Shown: piece after piece, positions 26,274-35,199 of the stretch
Position numbering within the stretch: the first letter of the stretch is position 1
How the letters are laid out: the number at the start of each line of letters is the position of its first letter
Assembly (NCBI GenBank): GCA_016713035.1
Contig: JADJPW010000016.1
Location: 1-64,000, forward strand
DNA from: Verrucomicrobiaceae bacterium
GTDB taxonomy: Bacteria > Verrucomicrobiota > Verrucomicrobiia > Verrucomicrobiales > Verrucomicrobiaceae
Direction: 5' to 3'
DNA: 64,000 bases
Program-made: the position numbers and the translations under genes
The notes under the pieces: generated by a model
Seen by the model: only the letters and a program-made list of their open reading frames with translations
The model's database searches: none
Told to the model about the DNA's origin: nothing

Positions 26274-27485
26274 TTACTTCGCAGGAATGACCAGTTTCAT
26301 CCCATTCCGCATCGAATTGGGATTCTTGATGCCATTGGCTTTTTGCAGGGCTGCGACGGAGACGCCGTATTTCGTGGAGAGGCGGTAAAGCGTCTCGCCA
26401 GCGGCCAGCGTGTGTGTTTTGGAGCTGCTGGATTTGGTGCTGCTGGCAGTCTTGGTCGGCGTGGACTTCGTGCTGCTCTTTGGCGTGCTCTTGGTCGCAG
26501 ATTTTTTCGGAGCAGGCGGCGCATCGGCCAGGCGCTTGCTCATTTGGCTCGGGGTGGGCACTGGATTGGGCTTCACCAGACGTGGCTCGGTTTTGACGGT
26601 GCGCTTGGGCTCCTCACGGACTGCGGGAGCTTCCTCTTCTTCCGCTTCCTTGGTCACAGCAGGGGGCTCTTTTGCAGCCGCCAGAGCTTTTTCATTCTCC
26701 TCAGCAGCTTGGGCAAAGAGTGCCACAGCTTGGGGATTGGGGGCTCCACCGATGATCTCGGTCGTGTCAGGCTCAGGAGCAGGCGTGGCGGTCGCGGGAG
26801 TCTCCGCAGCCGCGAGGAGTGAGGCCGCATTCGGTGCAGGCTCTCCAGGAGCGACGAGGGAGATGACCTGCGTGGTGGCTCCGATGCTGGCGGGTGCATC
26901 CTGGGTCTTCACAGCTTCAGCCTGGGGAGCAGGTGGTTGATCACGAGCGACCATCTTTTCCGCATCTTCGCGGCTGATGCCCAGGGCGACCGGAACAGCT
27001 CCCTTCGGCACATTGAGCAGCGTGCCAGGTCCGATCTGGATGCCTTTATCGAGGCGATTCATCTGGATGATGACTTCCTCACTGGTGCCATGCTTTTCCG
27101 CGATGCTGCGGATGCTATCGCCAGAGGCCACCGTGTACGTTTCCGTGTCGGCGACAGGATTCGCGACGGCATTGGCCTGCGCATTCATGATCTCCTCACT
27201 GGCCTGCGGCAGTTCCGATGATCCGCTGGCACTGGTAGCACGAGCAGCCTGGGTGATGGCCTGCGCGGGAGCCTCCTCCTCGCCCATGAAGTCATAAATG
27301 ATGATGCCGCCGATGAGGACGACGTGGATGAGCAGCATGACGACGAACATGCGTGCCATGCCGGTGTTGGGTTCATGCTGATTCCACTCGCCTTCGTCGG
27401 TGACGAGGGCGACGCGGTGTTTATGCCGCTCACCATCGATGAGCCGCATCAGGATCGATTCGTTTTTGGTTTTCTTGGTTTTCAT
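26274..27485 (-). CDS. Membrane-anchored protein with two LysM domains
   Basis: The protein has 403 residues: a basic cytosolic N-terminus, one membrane helix at about 44-66 ('MFVVMLLIHVVLIGGIIIYD'), LysM 1 at 116-160 ('TYTVASGDSIRSIAEKHG'), a long Pro/Ala/Glu- and Lys/Ser/Thr-rich linker, and LysM 2 at 356-402 ('HTLAAGETLYRLSTKYGVS'). LysM binds N-acetylglucosamine in peptidoglycan, so the protein probably tethers the inner membrane to the wall. It sits between murD and ftsW within the dcw cluster, which is not a standard position for such a gene and suggests a division role. No catalytic domain is seen. Confidence 0.8.
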   Translation of the reverse strand: MKTKKTKNESILMRLIDGERHKHRVALVTDEGEWNQHEPNTGMARMFVVMLLIHVVLIGGIIIYDFMGEEEAPAQAITQAARATSASGSSELPQASEEIMNAQANAVANPVADTETYTVASGDSIRSIAEKHGTSEEVIIQMNRLDKGIQIGPGTLLNVPKGAVPVALGISREDAEKMVARDQPPAPQAEAVKTQDAPASIGATTQVISLVAPGEPAPNAASLLAAAETPATATPAPEPDTTEIIGGAPNPQAVALFAQAAEENEKALAAAKEPPAVTKEAEEEEAPAVREEPKRTVKTEPRLVKPNPVPTPSQMSKRLADAPPAPKKSATKSTPKSSTKSTPTKTASSTKSSSSKTHTLAAGETLYRLSTKYGVSVAALQKANGIKNPNSMRNGMKLVIPAK

Positions 27486-27518
27486 GGGTGCGCTGGGTTG
27501 GTGTTTACTGAGAAAAAA

Positions 27519-28823
27519 TCAGGTCAGGGCATTCACGGCGTCGCGGAAGACATCCCCGCGCTGGCCGTAGCCGGTGTACATGTCAAAACTGCTCGTGCCG
27601 GGGCTCAGGATGATGGCATCACCGGGCTGTGAGAGCTGCGTGGCGAGCAAAACAGCCTCCGCCATGTCTGCGCCGCGTTTACACGGCAGCAGGTCGCCAA
27701 AAGTCTGCTCAAGCTGCTGCGAGATCTCGCCGATGAAGACCATGGCACGCACTTGCCCCTTCAGCTCGGCACGCAGCGGGGAGTAATCGAGCTGCTTGTC
27801 CTTGCCACCGGCGATGAGCACGATGGGCCGCTCTTGGCTGCGCAGACAGGCCTCCAGGGCGTGGAGATTGGTCGCTTTTGAATCATTGATGTACTCGCGG
27901 TCGGCGAGGGTGCGGATCAGCTCGCAGCGGTGGCGTGGCACCTCGTAATCCGCCAGCGCCTTCAGCATCGCATCGAATTCGAGTCCAAAGACCTTCCCCG
28001 TCATCAGTGCAGCCAACACGTTCTCCATGTTGTGTTTGCCACGCACTTTGAGATTCGCTGCCGAGCCGATCTCGCGGCCTTCGCGGTAGAACTTGCCGTT
28101 TCCGTAACTGTAATCTGCCTCAGCACCGTAGGCGGAAAAAGTCCAGCGCTGTGCTTTGCCGCTGGAGATGCTCTCACCGGCTCGCACGATGGCGACATCG
28201 CTTTCCGTGGCATTTTCAAAGATGCGGGCCTTCGCGTCAAAATACTCCGTCATGCCGGGATAGCGGTCCAAGTGATCTGGTGCGAAATTCAGCCACAAAC
28301 TGGCCTTGGCGCGGAAATTCCGGATCGTTTCGAGCTGGAAGCTGCTGATCTCACACGCGAGCACATCGTAGCGAATGCCGCTGGCGACGACTTCGCTCAG
28401 GGACATGCCGTGATTGCCACAAGGGATGGATTTCATGCCGCAGCCATTGAAAAGGGCCGCGATGAGCTCCGTGCAGGTGCTCTTGCCATTCGTCCCAGTG
28501 ATCGCGGCGATCTGCATGTCCGTCAGATTGAAGGCGAACTCGGTTTCACCGACGAGCGGCACACCTGCAGCGGTGAATTTAGCCGGAAGCGGCCAGTGCT
28601 CATCCAAGCCTGGGCTGATGATGACGAGATCGAAGTCCCCCGGCTTCACCACTAGATCGCGTGCGGGCTGACCGAGCACGCAGCGGAAGTCCTCGACCTG
28701 CTTGGCCTTATCCCCTTCATCAAAGATCGTCACCTCCGCACCATGCAACCGCGCCAGACGAGCAGCACCGAGGCCGCTGCGTCCAGCACCGAGGATAGCG
28801 AGATGTTGATGGGCGTATTTCAT
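27519..28823 (-). CDS. murD: UDP-N-acetylmuramoylalanine-D-glutamate ligase MurD
   Basis: 434 residues. Adds D-Glu to UDP-MurNAc-L-Ala in the cytoplasm. The N-terminal Rossmann-like domain starts 'HLAILGAGRSGLGAARLA'; the central ATP-binding loop is 'ITGTNGKSTCTELI'; the ligase C-domain has 'INDSKATNLHAL' and 'ILSPGTSSFDMY'. These are standard MurD landmarks, and the length is normal. The ATG overlaps the mraY stop by one base (TAATG), indicating coupled translation. Confidence 0.95.
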   Translation of the reverse strand: MKYAHQHLAILGAGRSGLGAARLARLHGAEVTIFDEGDKAKQVEDFRCVLGQPARDLVVKPGDFDLVIISPGLDEHWPLPAKFTAAGVPLVGETEFAFNLTDMQIAAITGTNGKSTCTELIAALFNGCGMKSIPCGNHGMSLSEVVASGIRYDVLACEISSFQLETIRNFRAKASLWLNFAPDHLDRYPGMTEYFDAKARIFENATESDVAIVRAGESISSGKAQRWTFSAYGAEADYSYGNGKFYREGREIGSAANLKVRGKHNMENVLAALMTGKVFGLEFDAMLKALADYEVPRHRCELIRTLADREYINDSKATNLHALEACLRSQERPIVLIAGGKDKQLDYSPLRAELKGQVRAMVFIGEISQQLEQTFGDLLPCKRGADMAEAVLLATQLSQPGDAIILSPGTSSFDMYTGYGQRGDVFRDAVNALT

Positions 28824-29968
28824 TAACGGAGTTTGAGCGTGGCGAGTCCGAGCAGGGCAAAGAGCAGACTCATGATCCAGAAGCGGACGATGACTTGATT
28901 CTCATGCCAGCCACCGAGCTCGAAGTGGTGGTGGATGGGTGCCATGCGGAAGATGCGCTTCCCGCGTGTTTTGAAGCTCCAGACCTGTAGAATGACGCTC
29001 ATGGCCTCGATCACGAAGACGCCGCCGACCAGGGCCAAAACGATTTCTTGTTTGCAGCCGATCGCGAGCGCCGCGATGCAGCCACCGAGTGCGAGTGAGC
29101 CAGTATCGCCCATGAACATCTTCGCCGGATGCGCATTGAACCATAGGAAGCCCAGACAGGCACCTGCGAGCGCCATGGCGATGATGGGCAGCTCATTGGC
29201 GAGCGTGTGATGTGCGACCCCGAGGTAGTCGGAGTACTTCGCATTGCCGCAGATGTAGCCAAAACCCGCATAGGCGAGCGCGGTGGTCAGGGAACAGCCC
29301 GTAGCTAAGCCATCGAGCCCATCCGTGAGGTTCACCGCATTGGAGGCTCCGACGATGATGATGGTGAACATCGCGACGGCAAAGATGCCCATGTCTGCAA
29401 TGACCGCGTCTTTGACGAAGGGGATGTAAAGTGCCCGCAGCGTGTGGCCATTATCCGCTGGCACGCAGTAGGCAAAAAGCATCGCCGTGATGAAGGCTAC
29501 GCCGCCCTGCCAGATGAGCTTGGTGCGGGCGGAGACGCCCTTGGAGTTCTTTTTGCTGATCTTGAGGTAGTCATCACGGAATCCGAGCGCTCCGAGGCCC
29601 AGCGTGGTGAAGAGCACGATCCAGACCATCACATTGTCCAGCTTTGCCCACAGCAGTGTGGATAGGACGATGGTCGCAAGGATCAAAATGCCGCCCATGG
29701 TCGGCGTACCAGCTTTTTTGCCATGGAGCTCGGCGAGTTTATGCACTTCTTCGGCGGTGCGGATGGGCTGGCCGATTTTGAGGGAGATGAGCTTGCAGAT
29801 GAGCTTCTCACCATAGAGCAACGAGAGCACAAAGGCGGTGATGGCGGCTCCACCAGCACGGAAGGTGTGGTATTTGAAGAGATTGAGGATTTTATACAGC
29901 GCGGCGTCGTCGCTGATCCAGTCATGGACCGCGAGCCATTCGCGTAATTCGTAAAGCCAGTACATCAT
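28823..29968 (-). CDS. mraY: Phospho-MurNAc-pentapeptide transferase MraY
   Basis: 381 residues, about ten membrane helices. Transfers phospho-MurNAc-pentapeptide to undecaprenyl phosphate to make lipid I. Signatures: 'TPTMGGILIL' near residue 88, the Asp pair in 'LGFRDDYLKISKKNSKG' near 132, 'NAVNLTDGLDGLATG' near 212, and 'FKTRGKRIFRMAPIHHHFE' near 332. It starts inside the 3' end of murF (4-base overlap). Confidence 0.97.
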   Translation of the reverse strand: MMYWLYELREWLAVHDWISDDAALYKILNLFKYHTFRAGGAAITAFVLSLLYGEKLICKLISLKIGQPIRTAEEVHKLAELHGKKAGTPTMGGILILATIVLSTLLWAKLDNVMVWIVLFTTLGLGALGFRDDYLKISKKNSKGVSARTKLIWQGGVAFITAMLFAYCVPADNGHTLRALYIPFVKDAVIADMGIFAVAMFTIIIVGASNAVNLTDGLDGLATGCSLTTALAYAGFGYICGNAKYSDYLGVAHHTLANELPIIAMALAGACLGFLWFNAHPAKMFMGDTGSLALGGCIAALAIGCKQEIVLALVGGVFVIEAMSVILQVWSFKTRGKRIFRMAPIHHHFELGGWHENQVIVRFWIMSLLFALLGLATLKLR

Positions 29969-31329
29969 GCGGGTTGAAGGTGTTGAAGAATTTTTTCCAT
30001 GCCGGCGCTGCGGCTGCCTTTCAGCAGGACGAGATCGCCCTCACGCAGCACCTCGCGCAAATGTGCGGCGCAGGCGGCGTGATCTGGGAAATGGCGTGTG
30101 TGCAGTCCTTTGGCAGCGGCGGAGGAGATCCATTCGGCGTCACTACCACCGACCGTGCAGAGGGCGGTGAGATCGAGCGATGCGGCGAATTCACCGACGC
30201 GTTTGTGCTCGGCCTCTGCGAGAGCTCCGAGCTCGCCCATGCGGCCTAAAACGGCCACGCGGCGGCCTGTCGCCTCCAAATTGGCCAGAGTGCGCAGTCC
30301 AGCGATCATGCTGTCAGGATTGGCGTTGTAGCTATCGTCGATGAAGCGGATGCCATGGACGATTTTCGGCTCCACGCGGCCTCCGGTGAGCTTGGCATTG
30401 CTAAGGGCCTCTGCGATGTCTGCGGGCGAAATGCCGTGACGCCAGCCCATGCACGCAGCGAGTGCGGCATTGCCCACCATGTGCTCACCGAGGATGGGGA
30501 GCCGTGTTTCGACTTTCTCGCCGCTGAAATCGAGCGTGAAGGTGGTGCCAGTGCCATCCGCGCGGAGATTTGTAGCGCGGACATCTCCCGCATTCACACC
30601 AGCGGTGGAGACGGTGGCTTGGCAATGACGGGCGATGACATCGCTGTATTTGTCATTGGCATTCAGGACGACGATGCCGCCGCGTTTCACCTGTGCTGGT
30701 AGGGTGGCTTTTTCCCAGGCGATGGCGTCCTGCGTGCCCATGTACTCGATGTGAGCCATGCCGACATTGGTGACGATGGCCGCATCTGGATCTGCGATGT
30801 CGGTGAGCACCTTGATCTCACCTGGGTGATTCATGCCCATTTCCGTGACACAGCACTGCTCGCCGTTTTTGAGTGCGAGCAGCGTCAATGGCACGCCGAT
30901 GTGGTTGTTGAGATTTCCAAAGGTGGCGCGGGTGACGAGCTTTTTGCTCATCACGACGGCGGCCAGGTCTTTGGTGGAGGTTTTGCCGTTGGAGCCCGTG
31001 AGGCCGATGATGAGCGGCGCATGCTGTTGGCGATAGCCACGGGCGATCTGCTGGAGTGCCACTAAAGTGTCCTTCACCTCCAAAATGGGGCACGGGAGCG
31101 ATTTCCACGCGGGATCGACTTTGCTGACGACTACGGCTGCCGCACCCGCTGCGGCGGCTTGCGGCACGAAGCTGTGTGCATCGAATTTTTCGCCGATAAG
31201 GGCCACAAAGAGGTCCCCAGCGGCCACTTTACGCGTGTCCGTGCTCACGTTCTCGATCAGACGCGTGCCTTCGCCGTGCAGCGTGGCTGCGGCGTAAGTG
31301 GCGAGCGTTTGGAGAGCGGTGGGAGACAT
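29965..31329 (-). CDS. murF: UDP-N-acetylmuramoyl-tripeptide--D-Ala-D-Ala ligase MurF
   Basis: 454 residues. Adds D-Ala-D-Ala to the UDP-MurNAc-tripeptide. Mur-ligase P-loop 'GLTGSNGKTSTKDL' near residue 110; 'TEMGMNHPGEI' and 'NVGMAHIEYMG' in the central domain; 'FIDDSYNANPDSM' and 'LGRMGELG' in the C-terminal part, all MurF-specific. It follows murE by 18 bases and overlaps mraY. Confidence 0.95.
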   Translation of the reverse strand: MSPTALQTLATYAAATLHGEGTRLIENVSTDTRKVAAGDLFVALIGEKFDAHSFVPQAAAAGAAAVVVSKVDPAWKSLPCPILEVKDTLVALQQIARGYRQQHAPLIIGLTGSNGKTSTKDLAAVVMSKKLVTRATFGNLNNHIGVPLTLLALKNGEQCCVTEMGMNHPGEIKVLTDIADPDAAIVTNVGMAHIEYMGTQDAIAWEKATLPAQVKRGGIVVLNANDKYSDVIARHCQATVSTAGVNAGDVRATNLRADGTGTTFTLDFSGEKVETRLPILGEHMVGNAALAACMGWRHGISPADIAEALSNAKLTGGRVEPKIVHGIRFIDDSYNANPDSMIAGLRTLANLEATGRRVAVLGRMGELGALAEAEHKRVGEFAASLDLTALCTVGGSDAEWISSAAAKGLHTRHFPDHAACAAHLREVLREGDLVLLKGSRSAGMEKILQHLQPA

Positions 31330-31347
31330 AGAGAAAGATAAAAAGAC

Positions 31348-32925
31348 TTAGAAGCGGCGGTCGGGTGGACGGTCGAAGCCGCCTCCGCCGTTGCGCATGG
31401 CTTGTTGAGCCTCGCGTTCGGCTTGTTTTTCTTCGCGTTCGAGAGCGCGAGTGGTCTTGGTTTGTTGGAGGATCTGGCGGGCGACTTTGCGGTCGTCGAA
31501 CGGATGCTTTTTGCCCTGGATGTCTTGGTAGTCTTCGTGGCCCTTGCCCGCGATGACGACGATGTCGCCCGGGCGAGCATTCTCGATGGCGATCTGAATG
31601 GCGGAACGCCGATCTGCGATGACGGCGTGCTGCTGTGGCCGGGCAAAACCAGCCTTGGCATCGTTTAAGATGATCTGTGGATCTTCCGTGCGTGGATTGT
31701 CGCTTGTGAGGACACAGATGTCGCTCCCCTGCTCGGCCGCAGATGCCATGAGCGGGCGCTTGATGCGATCACGATCCCCGCCGCAGCCGAAAACGGTGAT
31801 GATGCGGCCAGGTCGCAGCGCACGCACCGTTTTGAGCGCATTGACGATGCCATCCGGTGTATGGGCGTAATCGACGAAGATTTGAAAACGCGTGATGGTA
31901 TCTGTCACACGCTCGAGTCGGCCAGGGACCTGCGGGGCCTTTTGCATGTTGGCGATGGCTTCACGCAGATTCAGGCCACTGCTGCTAACTGCAGCGAGTG
32001 CCGCAAGCGTGTTGTACACATTGAAGTCGCCGATGAGGGGCGTGCGCACGAGGAAGCTGCGGCCTTTGGCCTCCAGCTCAAAATTTGTGCCCGTCATGTC
32101 GTAGCGGACGTTGTTGGCGCGGAAGTCGCTACCAATGCCGAAGCCGTATTTCACGACGCGGCCCGTGTAGGCGAATTTTTCTGCCAACTTGCGCCCCCAG
32201 GCGTCATCGGTGTTGATGACGAGTGCGGCGCGGGGTGTGTCCGCAGCGATCTGGAAGAGCTTGGTCTTCGCCTCGAAGTACTTCTCCATCGTACCGTGAT
32301 AGTCGAGGTGATCCTGCGTGAGATTGGTGAAGATGGCGGCAGCAAAGGGCAAGCCGTGCGCACGATGCTGATCGAGCGCATGCGATGAGACCTCCATGCA
32401 GCAGGCGCGGCAGCCGTTGCCCCGCATCTCGGCTAGCAGGCCGTGAATCTCCAGGGACTCGGGTGTGGTGTGTGTGGCAGGCACATGCTGACCATCACCG
32501 AGGTCGTAAAAGATGGTGCCGAGCAATCCAGAACGCGTCTGACCGATATTGAACAAATGATGGGCGAGAAAGGCCGTGGTGGTCTTGCCATTGGTGCCGG
32601 TGACTCCGAGGAGGGTCATGTTTTTCGCCGGATGGCCATTCAATGCAGCAGCGGCATCTGCCAGCGCGATGCGTGACTGACGCACATGCACCCACGGCGT
32701 GGTGCAGCCGTCTGGCGGGGCTTGTTCAGCGATGATGGCAGCGCAACCAGCCTCGATGGCCTTTGGGATAAAGCTGTGGCCGTCTGCGCTACTACCGCGC
32801 AAGGCGACAAAGGCGATGCCTGGCGCAGCTTTGCGTGAGTCATAGGCGAGGCCGGTGATTTCTGTATCCAGCGAGCCGCTGGTGACAGGATGATCGAGAT
32901 GGGTGATGATGTCGCGGAGTGTCAT
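31348..32925 (-). CDS. murE: UDP-N-acetylmuramoyl-tripeptide synthetase MurE (meso-DAP type)
   Basis: 525 residues. Adds the third stem-peptide residue. The P-loop is 'VTGTNGKTTTAF'; the amino-acid selecting motif reads 'SDNPRTEDP', and D-N-P-R is the meso-diaminopimelate signature, so the wall should be of the usual Gram-negative type. The C-terminal about 40 residues after 'GKGHEDYQ' extend beyond many homologues and are rich in Arg/Glu/Gln. One base separates it from ftsI. Confidence 0.95.
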   Translation of the reverse strand: MTLRDIITHLDHPVTSGSLDTEITGLAYDSRKAAPGIAFVALRGSSADGHSFIPKAIEAGCAAIIAEQAPPDGCTTPWVHVRQSRIALADAAAALNGHPAKNMTLLGVTGTNGKTTTAFLAHHLFNIGQTRSGLLGTIFYDLGDGQHVPATHTTPESLEIHGLLAEMRGNGCRACCMEVSSHALDQHRAHGLPFAAAIFTNLTQDHLDYHGTMEKYFEAKTKLFQIAADTPRAALVINTDDAWGRKLAEKFAYTGRVVKYGFGIGSDFRANNVRYDMTGTNFELEAKGRSFLVRTPLIGDFNVYNTLAALAAVSSSGLNLREAIANMQKAPQVPGRLERVTDTITRFQIFVDYAHTPDGIVNALKTVRALRPGRIITVFGCGGDRDRIKRPLMASAAEQGSDICVLTSDNPRTEDPQIILNDAKAGFARPQQHAVIADRRSAIQIAIENARPGDIVVIAGKGHEDYQDIQGKKHPFDDRKVARQILQQTKTTRALEREEKQAEREAQQAMRNGGGGFDRPPDRRF

Positions 32926-32926
32926 G

Positions 32927-34795
32927 TTAGGGCTCGCCTCCTTCCTGCGCGAGGTTCATGCGCTTTTGGTGGCGGGTAGCGAGGTGGTGAATGGATTCGC
33001 GGACGACTTCTGCGAAAATGGGAGCAGCGACTTTGCCACCACGGATGTCGTGATGATCTGCGGCGACAGGATCGTCAATGATGACGATGCAGACGACTTG
33101 TGGCTGCTCCACGGGGGCGAATCCGGCGAAGGAGGTGACGTAGTGATTCTCAATGTACTTTTTCTTCTTTTCGTCGAAACGGCGCGAGGTGCCCGTCTTG
33201 CCCGCGACGCGGATGTCTGGCAAAGCGGCGCGTTTGCCCGTACCTTCGAGCACGACAGCTTCAGCAAAATTCCGCAGGTGTGCGGCAGTGGCAGCGGTGC
33301 AGGCTTGGCCGACCGCCTGGGGCGGCACGATCTCCGTTTTACCGTCTGGACTGGTGATGCTGTCGATGATGCGTGCCTGCATGAGCGTTCCACCATTGGC
33401 GATGGCTCCATAGGCGAGAGCGACTTGTAGCGGCGTGGCGCTGACCTCGTAACCGATGGGGATGCGTGTGTAGCTGGGATTGCTCCATTTGCCCTGATTC
33501 ACGAAACCTTTTTCCTCGCCAAAGCCTGCGCCGATGCCGGTGCGCTGACCAAAGCCAAAGCGGCCCATGTAGTCGAGCAAGGAGTCGCGTCCGATGCGCT
33601 TGAAGATCTTGTAGGTGCCGATGTTGCTGGAGTGGACGAAGACGCCTTTGACGGTCTGGCGGCCATTGTGCTCGTCGTCATTGATCCAGACTTTGAGATG
33701 CGGCTCATGCCAGCTCATCGCCTCGCAGTCGATGGTTTCACCGGGGGAGACTTTTTTGCGATCGAGCGCGGCAGCGAGTGTGACGATCTTGAAGGTGGAG
33801 CCAGGCTCGTAGAGCCCAGCGGTGATTTGATTGAGCCAGGCGCTGCTGTTTTGACCTGGTGATTCCTGCACACGAGCTGCAGCGGCGAGGATGCTGCCGC
33901 TGAAGGGATCTGTGACGACGATCATGGCACGCTTGGCTTTGTGCTTGCGGAATTCTCGCTCGCAGATGGCCTCCACGGTGTCCTGGAGCTGCATGTCGAT
34001 CGTGAGATGGATGTCGTGGCCGTTGCGTGGCTCGATGACTTGGCCGCGGTAGGCTGGGAGTTCATTGCCATTGCGATCACGCTCGATGTACTGCTCACCA
34101 GAGGTGCCCGTGAGCATGCCATCCATGAGCATTTCGACGCCCCAGCGACCACGATGTGTCTGGCGGTCTGTGTCCCCGATGAAGAGTGCAAGCCGCTGCT
34201 GCGCGGGGAAGGTGCGCTCGACAGTGGGTCGCATGTGGACGCCGATGACGTGCTCCGCTTTGAAGAGGATCTTCCACTGGTCGGCGGTGTCGAGCTCGAC
34301 GTTTTTGGCGAGAATGACTTCGCCTTTGGCCTTCTCTGTGATTTTGGCAAAAAGCTCGGCCTCCGGCTGCTGCAAAAGGCTACCGAGGGTTTTCGCGAGA
34401 TGCTGGTGATAGGCGATGAGCGTGTCTTTCTCAGAAAGCTGCGCTTTGAGGTCGCTGGCCTTCATGCCGCGGAGTTTCGCGAGCTGGAAGCGCACGGGCA
34501 CGATCTCATGGATCTGCCGCAGATCGGTGTAAAACTCAGCAAACGACTCGTCGAAGGCGAGGAACTCATCATTGCAATCGCGGATGGTGCCACGGTGCGC
34601 AGGGAGGATGATGTGGCGCTGATATTTGTCCCGTGCGAGCTGGGCTAGACGCGGTGCATCCTTGACCTGGATGTGATAAATGCGCCACACGAGGATGGAG
34701 AAGCCGATCAGCAAAAAGGACAACAGCAGCATCATGCGGCGGCACAGAGGGCGGTCGCGGCGGAGCTGGATGTGATCTGGGAGTGGCTGGCTCAA
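32927..34795 (-). CDS. ftsI: Class B penicillin-binding protein FtsI (PBP3)
   Basis: 622 residues. A single N-terminal anchor at about 21-38 ('MMLLLSFLLIGFSILVW') is followed by a dimerisation domain ('AHRGTIRD') and a transpeptidase domain with all three motifs: S333-T-F-K336, S389-S-N391 and K533-T-G535. It cross-links septal peptidoglycan with FtsW, encoded at the other end of the cluster. The start overlaps the ftsL-like stop (4 bases). The C-terminal tail is short and hydrophilic, with no PASTA domain. Confidence 0.93.
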   Translation of the reverse strand: MSQPLPDHIQLRRDRPLCRRMMLLLSFLLIGFSILVWRIYHIQVKDAPRLAQLARDKYQRHIILPAHRGTIRDCNDEFLAFDESFAEFYTDLRQIHEIVPVRFQLAKLRGMKASDLKAQLSEKDTLIAYHQHLAKTLGSLLQQPEAELFAKITEKAKGEVILAKNVELDTADQWKILFKAEHVIGVHMRPTVERTFPAQQRLALFIGDTDRQTHRGRWGVEMLMDGMLTGTSGEQYIERDRNGNELPAYRGQVIEPRNGHDIHLTIDMQLQDTVEAICEREFRKHKAKRAMIVVTDPFSGSILAAAARVQESPGQNSSAWLNQITAGLYEPGSTFKIVTLAAALDRKKVSPGETIDCEAMSWHEPHLKVWINDDEHNGRQTVKGVFVHSSNIGTYKIFKRIGRDSLLDYMGRFGFGQRTGIGAGFGEEKGFVNQGKWSNPSYTRIPIGYEVSATPLQVALAYGAIANGGTLMQARIIDSITSPDGKTEIVPPQAVGQACTAATAAHLRNFAEAVVLEGTGKRAALPDIRVAGKTGTSRRFDEKKKKYIENHYVTSFAGFAPVEQPQVVCIVIIDDPVAADHHDIRGGKVAAPIFAEVVRESIHHLATRHQKRMNLAQEGGEP

Positions 34796-35199
34796 GGTGG
34801 TGACGAATTCTGCGCAAGTGTGTGCGTGACGGGGAGAGCAGCAGGCGGTGGGCCTTCTGACTCTGTGGCGACCTTTTGAGGCTGGGTGACTGGCGGAAGC
34901 AGGATGATGCGGTCTTTTTCCAGGGGTCGTAGCAGCGTGGCGATCTTCACCAGACGTGGCTGGAGACGCTGCGAGGTGAAGGCCTTCTCCCGAGACTGCT
35001 CAAGGCGGATGATCTCATCTTTGAGCAGGCGGATTTCGGACTCCACCTTCCGCTGCTCCTCACCGAGAGCACGAACGCGGTTTTTACTGATCACCACGAG
35101 CAAGCCTACGCACGCAAGCGATGCGACGACGACGAGGATGACCATCAAGGCAGGTAGCCCGAGGCGATTGCGATAAGTGGTGCGGCGGCGAGTACTCAT
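34792..35199 (-). CDS. ftsL: FtsL-like small membrane protein
   Basis: 135 residues. One membrane helix at about 16-35 ('LPALMVILVVVASLACVGLLV') followed by a heptad-rich stretch ('LGEEQRKVESEIRLLKDEIIRLEQ') and a Pro/Thr-rich tail. Size, topology and its place between rsmH and ftsI match FtsL, which links the FtsQ-FtsB complex to FtsWI. FtsL sequences are poorly conserved, so the call rests mostly on topology and position. Overlaps rsmH and ftsI by 4 bases each. Confidence 0.7.
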   Translation of the reverse strand: MSTRRRTTYRNRLGLPALMVILVVVASLACVGLLVVISKNRVRALGEEQRKVESEIRLLKDEIIRLEQSREKAFTSQRLQPRLVKIATLLRPLEKDRIILLPPVTQPQKVATESEGPPPAALPVTHTLAQNSSPP